From positions 124,001 to 188,000 of the forward strand of contig NZ_VJVZ01000002.1 of NCBI RefSeq assembly GCF_007097145.1: a stretch of 64,000 nt of DNA. The letters run 5' to 3'. The notes beneath the pieces were generated by a model. The model saw only the letters and a list, made by a program, of their open reading frames with translations. It ran no database searches and was not told the DNA's origin. This stretch comes from Flavobacterium zepuense (GTDB taxonomy: Bacteria > Bacteroidota > Bacteroidia > Flavobacteriales > Flavobacteriaceae). Below, piece after piece: positions 45,493-52,599 of the stretch (its first letter is position 1; every line of letters begins with the position of its first letter). The position numbers and the translations under genes were made by a program.

Positions 45493-46220
45493 TTCTGGTT
45501 CGTATATAAGTATAAAAGGTTCAAACTTTCCAGCAGGAAATTTGAATTGGCAAATATGGTGTTTTTTAATCGTTTAGCCAAAAAATCAGCATCTCCTCCT
45601 GTCAATATTACTGTTACATCCTGATACTGTTCACAATACTGATTCACAAAACCATTTAGTTCGTGCAAAAGGCCGTTTACAGCACCAGAGTGCATGCTCT
45701 CTTTTGTGGAGTTACCAATGTAATTTTGGGGCATTTGTGCATATAACAACGGAAGTTTTGCTGTAAAAGTATGCATGGCATTGTATCGAAGTTGTAATCC
45801 CGGCGATATAGCGCCACCTAAATACGTATCTGAGCCATCTACAAAATCGTAGGTTATACAAGTGCCGGCATCAATTACCAAACGGTGTTTATTGGGATAT
45901 TGCAATGTTGCCCCGGCAGCAAGCACCATCCTGTCTATACCTAATGTGGCAGGTGTGGCATAATTGTTTTGAAACGGAAAGGTTAAGTTGTGGCTAACGT
46001 CTGTCAACTGGGTATGTTCTTTTAGCCATAATAACAGTTTATCATCCTCTTTCCCTACCGATGACATGATACTTTGTACAGCCTTAGGAAATTTTTCCGA
46101 AATTTTTTTGATGTCCTCAAGCCCTGCTTCTTTATCAAAAACAAACTTCTCTACAAGGGCAGCACCCTCAAACACAGCGGCTTTAATTTTTGTATTGCCA
46201 ATATCTACAGCTAAGAGCAT
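45489..46220 (-). CDS. coaX: Type III pantothenate kinase
   Basis: The 243-residue ASKHA-fold kinase performs the first step of CoA synthesis. N-terminal phosphate-1 motif VDIGNTKIKAA, GIDRMVLAAGA, the phosphate-2/catalytic VIDAGTCITYDFVDG and the C-terminal ILTGGDADFL are diagnostic. First gene of the envelope cluster, with its own -7 box. Confidence 0.95.
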   Translation of the reverse strand: MLLAVDIGNTKIKAAVFEGAALVEKFVFDKEAGLEDIKKISEKFPKAVQSIMSSVGKEDDKLLLWLKEHTQLTDVSHNLTFPFQNNYATPATLGIDRMVLAAGATLQYPNKHRLVIDAGTCITYDFVDGSDTYLGGAISPGLQLRYNAMHTFTAKLPLLYAQMPQNYIGNSTKESMHSGAVNGLLHELNGFVNQYCEQYQDVTVILTGGDADFLAKRLKNTIFANSNFLLESLNLLYLYTNQK

Positions 46221-46239
46221 TTGTTGTTATTTAATGATG

Positions 46240-46247
46240 CAAAGATA
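46240..46247 (-). promoter_or_regulatory. -7 box for coaX
   Basis: The minus strand reads TATCTTTG, matching TAnnTTTG, 19 bp upstream of the coaX ATG. No strong -33 element. Confidence 0.5.
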
Positions 46248-46272
46248 ACAATACATTTTTTTTAACCTTTGT

Positions 46273-46303
46273 TTTGTATAAGTTAAAAAAGGTTCTATAT
46301 TTG
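46273..46303 (+). promoter_or_regulatory. Strong promoter of the tRNA-Phe genes
   Basis: TTTG at 46273-46276, a 19-bp spacer, then TATATTTG at 46296-46303: exact consensus. Predicted transcription start near 46309, 59 nt before the mature tRNA. Confidence 0.85.
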
Positions 46304-46367
46304 CACCCGCAAAGAAGTTTAGCGAATGGCTTTATAAAATAAGCCCAACCGTAAAAAGAATAGCAAT

Positions 46368-46440
46368 GGTACCTTAGCTCAGTTGGTAGAGCAATGGACT
46401 GAAAATCCATGTGTCCCTGGTTCGATTCCTGGAGGTACCA
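46368..46440 (+). tRNA. tRNA-Phe(GAA), copy 1
   Basis: 73 nt cloverleaf: acceptor GGTACCT/AGGTACC, D arm TAGCTCAGTTGGTAGAGCA, anticodon loop CTGAAAA with anticodon GAA flanked by TGGA/TCCA, T arm with TTCGATT, discriminator A. CCA is not encoded. A T-tailed hairpin follows. Confidence 0.97.
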
Positions 46441-46447
46441 CAAACAG

Positions 46448-46478
46448 AATCCCTTAATAATTTAAGGGATTTGTTTTT
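46448..46478 (+). terminator. Terminator after tRNA-Phe copy 1
   Basis: A 10-bp stem (46448-46457 with 46462-46471, AATCCCTTAA/TTAAGGGATT) with a 4-nt loop is followed by TGTTTTTT. Confidence 0.85.
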
Positions 46479-46501
46479 TAAACACCAAGATTGCCTTTTA
46501 C

Positions 46502-46574
46502 GGTACCTTAGCTCAGTTGGTAGAGCAATGGACTGAAAATCCATGTGTCCCTGGTTCGATTCCTGGAGGTACCA
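46502..46574 (+). tRNA. tRNA-Phe(GAA), copy 2
   Basis: This 73-nt copy is identical to copy 1, 134 bp downstream. No separate TTG-N19-TAnnTTTG promoter is seen in the 61-bp gap, so it may depend on read-through of the first terminator. Confidence 0.97.
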
Positions 46575-46575
46575 C

Positions 46576-46609
46576 AAAAAAATCCCTTAATAACGTAAGG
46601 GATTTTTTT
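46576..46609. terminator. Terminator after tRNA-Phe copy 2, bidirectional
   Basis: A 14-bp stem (46576-46589 with 46596-46609) consists of a CCCTTA/TAAGGG core and long A/T arms. It can also serve the convergent acyltransferase gene. Confidence 0.88.
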
Positions 46610-46632
46610 ATGCTCTGTTTTAAAGGTGTTTT

Positions 46633-47748
46633 TTAATTACCCCATTTCTTAACCAGCCATTTCCTTACCGGTTCATCATAGAGTTTTAAACTCGCATAGG
46701 CTATAACAATAGCACCTACAAACAACAGTAGTGCCTGCGGCAATGCCTGGCTAAACGAAAGCTTATTATCTATTACCCAGGCTGTATAAACATAAATAAG
46801 CGGGTAATGGGTTATGTAAATAGGATAGGATATATCGCCAAAAAATTTACATATTTTAAGCGAAGTTTTATTGTACACTGCTCCGGCTGCTCCTACGTAA
46901 ATAATTATCGGGAAAATAAGGATAATGCTTAGCGAATCATACAAACCATTTATCCATAAATGATCGGCACCGCCTATTCGTGGCATGGTAAGGATTGCTA
47001 CCAATAGCAGGCCACTCCATAAAAAGGCGTTTTTTATGTGCGATATCTTTACTACCCTGCAAAGTAGCAAGCCCGCAAAAAACGGAAACATCAGCCGTGT
47101 AAAGCCTATATACAATTGTTCAGGTGTTATACTCCAGCCGCCAACCACATCTCCCGTAGGCGATGTAACCGCAAGATGCAGCAGCGCAGCCCCCGATATA
47201 CCAACCAGTATAGCCAAGGCCGTTTTACTAAACTTGCGTATAAATAAGGCGTAAAGAATATTGGCTATATATTCAAAAAATAACGACCAGCCCGGGCCGT
47301 TTAACGGGTGCATCTCCTGCCAGCCCCTTATATCCATAGAAGGCGGAACCGGGATTAGTGTAAAACCTATAACCATAATAAGCAGCAATTGCCACACCGG
47401 CATTGTACCTATCATAGGGAATAGCTTAGACTCGCCGTAATAATAACATATTGCCCCTATTATCATACCCATGATTACCATAGGCTGCAGGCGCACCAGC
47501 CGGCGCTTAAAGAAATTGCCAGTGGTAATGGTGCCCCAGCGATCATCGTAAGCATAGCCGATAACAAAGCCGGAAAGCATAAAGAAAAAATCTACCGTAA
47601 GGTAGCCGTGGTTAACCACAATATCTAAATGGCTGGTAGAATGGGCTTCGAAAATGTGGAATATTACCACCATGAGGGCGGCAACCCCGCGCAGCCCGTC
47701 GAGTATCAAATAATGGGGTTTTGTGGTTACTGTAGTTGTTGTACTCAT
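46633..47748 (-). CDS. Acyltransferase family 3 integral membrane protein
   Basis: The start is placed at ATG 47748 (MSTTTTVTTKPHYLILDGLRGVAALMVVIFH); the Met at 47814 coincides with the -33 element. The 371-residue product has ~10 TM helices with the acyltransferase-3 hallmarks LDGLRGVAALMVV..H near the N-terminus and FFMLSGFVIGYAY. These enzymes acetylate or otherwise acylate sugars of surface polysaccharides. The substrate is unknown; no polysaccharide genes are adjacent. Confidence 0.9.
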   Translation of the reverse strand: MSTTTTVTTKPHYLILDGLRGVAALMVVIFHIFEAHSTSHLDIVVNHGYLTVDFFFMLSGFVIGYAYDDRWGTITTGNFFKRRLVRLQPMVIMGMIIGAICYYYGESKLFPMIGTMPVWQLLLIMVIGFTLIPVPPSMDIRGWQEMHPLNGPGWSLFFEYIANILYALFIRKFSKTALAILVGISGAALLHLAVTSPTGDVVGGWSITPEQLYIGFTRLMFPFFAGLLLCRVVKISHIKNAFLWSGLLLVAILTMPRIGGADHLWINGLYDSLSIILIFPIIIYVGAAGAVYNKTSLKICKFFGDISYPIYITHYPLIYVYTAWVIDNKLSFSQALPQALLLFVGAIVIAYASLKLYDEPVRKWLVKKWGN

Positions 47749-47784
47749 GTAGATGTTTGGATTTTTTGGAAAAATGGATAACTC

Positions 47785-47814
47785 CAAAGATACTAAGTTG
47801 TGTAAACTATGCAA
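47785..47814 (-). promoter_or_regulatory. Promoter of the acyltransferase gene
   Basis: On the minus strand TTG (47814-47812), exactly 19 bp, then TATCTTTG (47792-47785); 36 bp upstream of the chosen ATG. Confidence 0.8.
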
Positions 47815-47959
47815 GTATTGTTTTTAAGAAGGCTTAGTATCTTAGGAGATCAGCAGGCAATTTTCCCGAAAATCTGTATTACAAATCAGCCGTTTTAACC
47901 ATCTGTAAATTAGCCTATCGTTATTAAATAGTTCTGTTTTAGATAGTTTTATTAAATCA

Positions 47960-47990
47960 TTTGATTTTTAAACATATAGTATTACCTTTG
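47960..47990 (+). promoter_or_regulatory. Promoter of the J-domain/KTSC gene
   Basis: TTTG at 47960-47963, 19 bp, then TACCTTTG at 47983-47990: exact consensus. The leader to ATG 48046 is about 50 nt. The 297-bp gap holds this and the divergent acyltransferase promoter; nothing else is recognisable. Confidence 0.82.
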
Positions 47991-48045
47991 CACGCATTTT
48001 GCCACCATCATAATAGTGGTTTTACCCATTGAAAAGACAGAGTTT

Positions 48046-48498
48046 ATGAATATGAAAAAAATTGTTGAGTACAGGAAACTGCTCGACGTTACCAAAGCCG
48101 CTACACTTAAAGAGTTAAAAACCATTTACAGGAACAGTATGAAGGACCATCATCCTGATACTATTGCTGATGATGCCGAAAGGCTTGCTGCCGAAGAAAG
48201 AAGTACTGCCATTATTGAGGCATACCACTTTTTAGTAAGCGTTGCTCCTGAAACTGCAGAGAAAAACAAAGCAGAATATACTAAAACCACTACCAGCGTT
48301 GCTATTGCCGATTTTTACTTTGACAACATGGTATTGTACATTAATTTTGTTGACGGTAGCAACTATGAATATTTTGGTGTCCCTAAAGCACTTTATATTA
48401 AAATGGTAAATGCCGAATCGCCTGCACGTTTTGCACGCCGTAACATTCATGGTGTATTTTTATACCGTAGTGCGGTTAAGCTTGTAGCTGCTGAATAA
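48046..48498 (+). CDS. J-domain plus KTSC-domain fusion protein
   Basis: This soluble protein of ~150 residues has an N-terminal J-like helical hairpin (~8-70; YRKLLDVTKAATLKELKTIYR) with the Hsp70-contact tripeptide HPD at residues 36-38, and a C-terminal KTSC domain (~85-145; YFDNMVLYINFVDGSNYEYFGVP and HGVFLY). KTSC domains are small beta-rich modules of unknown role that occur with RNA-binding or lysyl-tRNA synthetase-related proteins. It may link DnaK to nucleic-acid or ribosome-associated clients. The start could also be ATG 48052. Confidence 0.85.
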   Translation: MNMKKIVEYRKLLDVTKAATLKELKTIYRNSMKDHHPDTIADDAERLAAEERSTAIIEAYHFLVSVAPETAEKNKAEYTKTTTSVAIADFYFDNMVLYINFVDGSNYEYFGVPKALYIKMVNAESPARFARRNIHGVFLYRSAVKLVAAE

Positions 48499-48534
48499 AG
48501 AAAATACATTTTACGGCTTTAGCCGAAAACATAA

Positions 48535-48564
48535 AAAACCCCATTAGCGTGCTAATGGGGTTTT
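48535..48564. terminator. Bidirectional terminator
   Basis: A perfect 14-bp stem (48535-48548 with 48551-48564, arms AAAACCCCATTAGC and complement) with a 2-nt loop, flanked by A/T tracts, between convergent genes. A small stem (CGGCT TT AGCCG, 48514-48525) precedes it. Confidence 0.93.
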
Positions 48565-48583
48565 GCTTTTATATGAGATTGGG

Positions 48584-49360
48584 TTATATCTCTGCCCCCA
48601 TCTGCAACATCAGGCCGCCATCCATAAAATAAGTGGAGCCGGTTACATAATCAGAATCGGCAGAAGCCAGGAACAGGGCGAGTTTGGCGATATCTTCGGG
48701 GTAGCCCGCCCTTTTAAACGGAACTTTGGCCGACTTTTCCTTAAGTGCCTCCTCATCCTCTAAAATATCCTGGTTCATGGGCGTAACTATCATGCCGGGG
48801 CCAATGTTGTTTACATTGATCTGGATCTCGGCAAGCTCAAGCGCAAGGGTGCGTGTAAAATTCCGCAATGCCCCTTTAGCAGCATTATAGTCGGCACCAT
48901 TTTTAGACATGATCTCTTCGTGCACCGATGTGATGTTTATAATTTTGCCCTTACCGCCCAGCCCTTTACGGTACTGCGCAAAACTGCGGCAGGTGTAAAA
49001 TGGCCCGTACAGGTTTGCCTGTAAAGTAGCATTAAAATCTTCGGTAGTCATATCAACTACCGGTTTGCCCGCCCCTTTAACACCTGCATTGTTAACCAAT
49101 ATATCAACCGTACCAAAGGTTTCGATGGTTTTAGAGAACAGGTAGGTAATTTGCGGCTCCAGCGTAACATCAATTTTAAGCATGATGGCTTTTTGGCCTG
49201 CCTCTTCAATTGCTGCAACGGTTTTTTGGGCACCCTCCTCATCAGTATGATAGGTAACCACAACATTAGCACCTTCTTTGGCATATTCTATAGCAATGGC
49301 TGCCCCAATACCGGAATCTGACCCGGTAACGATGGCAACTTTTCCTTCTAACTTTTTCAT
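48584..49360 (-). CDS. Short-chain dehydrogenase/reductase (glucose 1-dehydrogenase-like)
   Basis: The 258-residue classical SDR has the cofactor motif TGSDSGIG (13-20), the NNAG motif, catalytic Ser (ITSVHEE), the YNAAK pair (Tyr/Lys) and the C-terminal VTGSTYFMDGGLML. The absence of Arg after the Gly motif and the TYHTDEE strand end leave NAD versus NADP open. The length and the PEDIA (YPEDIAKLALFL) motif fit glucose/ribitol dehydrogenase-type enzymes. It is monocistronic, with a 91-bp gap upstream. Confidence 0.88.
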   Translation of the reverse strand: MKKLEGKVAIVTGSDSGIGAAIAIEYAKEGANVVVTYHTDEEGAQKTVAAIEEAGQKAIMLKIDVTLEPQITYLFSKTIETFGTVDILVNNAGVKGAGKPVVDMTTEDFNATLQANLYGPFYTCRSFAQYRKGLGGKGKIINITSVHEEIMSKNGADYNAAKGALRNFTRTLALELAEIQINVNNIGPGMIVTPMNQDILEDEEALKEKSAKVPFKRAGYPEDIAKLALFLASADSDYVTGSTYFMDGGLMLQMGAEI

Positions 49361-49451
49361 TGTATGTATGTTTTACCCCTAAGTTAAAGTGTTTTAAATC
49401 AAAGGCAAAACCACTTAACATACATTAGCATACCGTTAGTGCAATTTTAGC

Positions 49452-50714
49452 TTAATGCTCATGCCCACCCCCGCCTTCACTCTTAACAAGGTGGCTTTGT
49501 ATGTAATAAGCCCCTTTAAGCACTATTTGTGCATCAGCCTCTATTTTTTGCAGGAGTGTTACCTGAACATACCCCAGTTGCGTGGTACCCGTTTTAACCT
49601 CAACACGCTGAAAGTGGAACATCTTACCCTCATGCTCGTGCTCTTCATGTTCATGTTCGGCTTCTTCGTGCTCGTGTCCGTGCTCTTCTGCTTCTTCATG
49701 GCCTTCTTCCAACACAAAAATAAACTCGCGCCCCTCTGCCCTAACAACGGCATCAGTAGGCAAAGCCTTAACTTCTTTTATACCCACATCTATAAGGGCA
49801 TTTACATACATACCCGGTATAAGTACCTGGTTGTTGTTACTAATGTCGGCGTGAACGGCAACCGATTTGGTTTCGTTCTCAAATGCCTTGCTTACCGTGA
49901 ACACTTTACCCTTTATCTCTATATTGTCCTGGTTGGTTAGCGTAAAACGTATGTTCTGGCCAGGTTTTACTTTTTGAAGGTCTTTCTCATAAACCAATAA
50001 ATCTACATGCAGTTTGGAGTTATCTATTACGCTGAACAACGGTTTGCCAACCTCGGCATTACTGCCTATCTTAACGTTAACCTGCGTTATGTAGCCCGCA
50101 ATGGGCGCTATAATAGGCATGGTTGAACTCGCACCCGCTTTGCTAATGTTAAGCAGCGACAATTGCTTTTGCAGCGAATTGAATTTTGCCTTTTCGATCT
50201 CAAAGTCGGATTTGGTGCGCTGGTATACTTTTTTGGAGTTTACATTCTCATCACTCAGTGTTTTTTGGCGGTCGTATTCTAATGTAAGGTATTCCAGATT
50301 ACTTTTAGAGGTAAGGTAGGCTTCCTGAAGCTTGGCAAATTCCGGACTCTCGATGGTTGCCAGCAATTGCCCTTTCTTTACAAATTGCCCTTCGATAACA
50401 TTGATGGATTGCACGACCCCCTGTAAATGTACCGATACATCGGCCTGGTTTTGGGGCGGTAATTCAGTATAGCCATTAGCATTAACCACATCGCTAAGGT
50501 TTTTCATACTGAAACTACCCAGCGCAATGCCCGATGCCGTATATTGTGCCTCGTTAAGCTCCACCTCTTTAATGGGCATATGCCCGTGGGCCTCTTCAGT
50601 TTCAGGCTTATCTTGTGCCGCAACTACTTTTTTAGGATCACGTAGGGCAAAATAAAGGATTACCCCCAGTACAACTCCTATAGCCAGTATGATATATATA
50701 TTAGATTTTTTCAT
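49452..50714 (-). CDS. Metal-efflux RND periplasmic adaptor (CzcB/CusB type) with His-rich insert
   Basis: The start is placed at ATG 50714 (MKKSNIYIILAIGVVLGVILYF); the Met at 50735 overlaps the outer-membrane gene. The 420-residue membrane-fusion protein has an N-terminal TM, a lipoyl/hairpin domain (VQSINVIEGQFVKKGQLLATIESPE, SPEFAKLQEAYLTSKSNLEYL), beta-barrel, and a His/Glu-rich stretch (~340-370: GHEEAEEHGHEHEEAEHEHE), probably a metal sponge, before the membrane-proximal domain. A second His run (GGGGHEH) ends the protein. It bridges the RND pump at 52591 to the TolC-like channel. Confidence 0.93.
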   Translation of the reverse strand: MKKSNIYIILAIGVVLGVILYFALRDPKKVVAAQDKPETEEAHGHMPIKEVELNEAQYTASGIALGSFSMKNLSDVVNANGYTELPPQNQADVSVHLQGVVQSINVIEGQFVKKGQLLATIESPEFAKLQEAYLTSKSNLEYLTLEYDRQKTLSDENVNSKKVYQRTKSDFEIEKAKFNSLQKQLSLLNISKAGASSTMPIIAPIAGYITQVNVKIGSNAEVGKPLFSVIDNSKLHVDLLVYEKDLQKVKPGQNIRFTLTNQDNIEIKGKVFTVSKAFENETKSVAVHADISNNNQVLIPGMYVNALIDVGIKEVKALPTDAVVRAEGREFIFVLEEGHEEAEEHGHEHEEAEHEHEEHEHEGKMFHFQRVEVKTGTTQLGYVQVTLLQKIEADAQIVLKGAYYIQSHLVKSEGGGGHEH

Positions 50715-50721
50715 TATTTTT

Positions 50722-52134
50722 TTATTGATCAACAAGATATTGCAGGTTAATAACTGTAGTGTTGTAATTATTTAATACCTGTATGTAATTGGTACGGATA
50801 TCGAGCGCGGTTTCCAGCACCTGCACATATTCTACATACGATATATCGCCGTTCTGGTACGCTTTACCGGCATTTTTAGCAATGGTTTCGGCGTTAGGCA
50901 ATGCGGTAGTTTTGTAATACGTAAGTACTTCTTCATACGTAATAAGCTGCTCCATTTCCTGCTGAAACCGGCTTTGCATTTGCAATTGTAAATATTCAGC
51001 ATTAGTTTTTTGGATAATTACATTGGTCTTAGCTGCCTTTATTTTAGCCGATGCGCTCCCCACAAAAATAGGCAGCGATAACCCAACGCTAAACCCCTGG
51101 AAGCGCGGCGACCCGTCGTAATAGACGGTTTGCCCATTAACTTCCTGGTTGCCGGTAAATGATTGTATAAAATACCCTGCGGTAATATCAGGCCACAGTG
51201 CAGACGATGCCACTTTGCGGTTAGCCTCGGCCACTTTAACCTCCTGCGAAGCCAGTTGTATGTTGCTATTTTGCTTAACCAAAGTAGTATCGGCAAGAGT
51301 AAGCGAAGGCAAAGCCACAAAAGAGGTATCGCCCACAGTAAAGTCGGTATCAGCGTGCAGCAGCGTCCTGATTTTAGATTTCTCTACTCGTAACAGTGCT
51401 TCATTCTGCTTTATCTGCTGTTCCAGTTCCTGCTGTTTAGATACTGCCGTAATTTTTTCGAGGGAGTTGGATTCGCCTGTTTCAAATTTTAAGGTTGCTG
51501 AGCGCACAAAGCGCTCCATCAGGGCATTTTGTTTACGCAGCATTTTGTTGAGCTCGGCATAATACAAAATGGCATTCCACGATTGGCGAATGCTGTAGGT
51601 TATATCCTGCTTGGTACTTTGCAGGCGCAACTGGCTGCCTGCAACATTCTCCTTCAATAACTTCCTTGTTGCACCATACACAAACGGACTAAAGGTTTGC
51701 GACACGTTAAAGTTCTTGTCCTGCGCATGGGTGTTTATTTGCCCGAACGTGCCATTTACCTGTGTTTTGGCTATATCGTAGCCCGTACCCAACAATTGGG
51801 TTTGCATTTGGGTATCTAATTGTGAGGATTGTATGGATGGATTGTTTTTCATTCCATTTGAAATAGCGTCCTGTAAAGTTAGCTGTCCGGGTTTTTGCGC
51901 TCTCGCGGAAATGGAGAACAAAATCAATAAGCAATATACAATTGGCAATTGGCAAGCTGTGCGTTGCTTGAAATTGGCAATCGACACCAGACAATTAGCA
52001 AATAGGAATTGACAAACAGTATTTGCTTTAAAATTTGCAAGTTGTAAATTCTTTTGTTTATTAAAAGTTGCTAATTGCATATTGTCTATTGCTAATTGCC
52101 TGTTCCTTTTAACAATAAAAATATTGTTCTTCAT
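50722..52134 (-). CDS. CzcC-type outer-membrane efflux channel with repeat-derived N-terminus
   Basis: The 470-residue frame has the OEP/TolC fold (~85-470; LQDAISNGMKNNPSIQSSQL, then paired coiled coils). The export signal is odd: the hydrophobic segment next to the mature protein (QLPIVYCLLILFSISARAQ) is preceded by ~55 residues encoded by heptamer-period repeats, including a duplicated peptide pattern (ANFKANTVCQFLFANCLV and ANFKQRTACQLPIVYCLL). The real start is uncertain: Met1 (52134) begins 1 bp after the stop of the four-helix-bundle pseudogene, and Met19 is the next candidate. It belongs to the metal-efflux operon. Confidence 0.85.
   Translation of the reverse strand: MKNNIFIVKRNRQLAIDNMQLATFNKQKNLQLANFKANTVCQFLFANCLVSIANFKQRTACQLPIVYCLLILFSISARAQKPGQLTLQDAISNGMKNNPSIQSSQLDTQMQTQLLGTGYDIAKTQVNGTFGQINTHAQDKNFNVSQTFSPFVYGATRKLLKENVAGSQLRLQSTKQDITYSIRQSWNAILYYAELNKMLRKQNALMERFVRSATLKFETGESNSLEKITAVSKQQELEQQIKQNEALLRVEKSKIRTLLHADTDFTVGDTSFVALPSLTLADTTLVKQNSNIQLASQEVKVAEANRKVASSALWPDITAGYFIQSFTGNQEVNGQTVYYDGSPRFQGFSVGLSLPIFVGSASAKIKAAKTNVIIQKTNAEYLQLQMQSRFQQEMEQLITYEEVLTYYKTTALPNAETIAKNAGKAYQNGDISYVEYVQVLETALDIRTNYIQVLNNYNTTVINLQYLVDQ
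51925..52101. repeat. Palindromic element with 7-bp-period arms inside the TolC-like gene's 5' end
   Basis: The left arm has five contiguous 7-bp units of pattern CAATNNN (51925-51959, last unit CAAG). The right arm has five units of (A/G)TTGNNN (52067-52101), the reverse orientation. Between them lies a degenerate ~50-bp tandem pair (starting ACAATTGGCAATTGG and ACAATTAGCAAATAGG). The whole element is read as the N-terminal 70 residues of the efflux channel. Confidence 0.72.
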
Positions 52135-52135
52135 T

Positions 52136-52500
52136 TTAATACTTTTCAGGATTATTAATCATGTGATGTAGCATTCTTCCTATTTCAGCATTTTGTGATA
52201 GCAAATAATCTTTAGTTGGTTCGTTTATATAACCACACGAAAATGCAAATCTATCCATACTAATGTCTCTGAATTTTCCATATCACAGTCGGATAGTTTT
52301 GAAACAAAATGTGCGGGATACTGTTTTTTTCTATAAGCTTCCGCCATATTAGCGCATACACTTCTTGAACTTCTCCTTATCTGATCAATTAAAGCATACC
52401 TTTCTTCTTTAGGAAAAGTTTTAGTTAACCCAAAAATTTCCATTGCCAATGAAAAGGCTTTTTTATATATCGTTGTTTCTTTAAAATTTATAACTCCCAT
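52136..52500 (-). pseudogene. Four-helix-bundle (S23/IVP-like) gene with a one-base frameshift
   Basis: From ATG 52500 the frame reads FKETTIYKKAFSLAMEIFGLTKTFPKEERYALIDQIRRSSRSVCANMAEAYRKK, the pattern of the four-helix-bundle proteins related to the 23S rRNA intervening-sequence protein and to Avd. It then meets a stop at 52225 after 91 residues. Reading continues perfectly in the next frame from ~52242 (SCGYINEPTKDYLLSQNAEIGRMLHHMINNPEKY, stop 52136-52138). The total is 365 nt, one base short of a 121-residue gene, so one T is missing from the short T run at 52247-52249. It lies between the RND and TolC-like genes, and its stop is 1 bp from the latter's ATG. Confidence 0.88.
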
Positions 52501-52571
52501 TATTAGTGTCTAAAATTTTTATTGATTATTTTTTTTGGAATTGCTTATGGCAATTTTTCATGAGGTCACTC

Positions 52572-52599
52572 ATTGCTTATTGTCCATTGCTTATTGCTT
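52572..52599. repeat. Heptamer-period array at the 3' end of the RND gene
   Basis: Four perfect 7-bp units follow one another: ATTGCTT, ATTGTCC, ATTGCTT, ATTGCTT. They cover the last codons and stop of the RND pump gene (TAA is the complement of 52591-52593), so its final residues KQ are repeat-encoded. Same 7-bp pattern as the arms at 52067-52101, with the four-helix-bundle gene between them. Confidence 0.78.

Noticed and set aside
46368..46610. Reading frames antisense to the tRNA genes giving two identical peptides
   Set aside because: They are complements of the duplicated tRNA-Phe and have no independent support.
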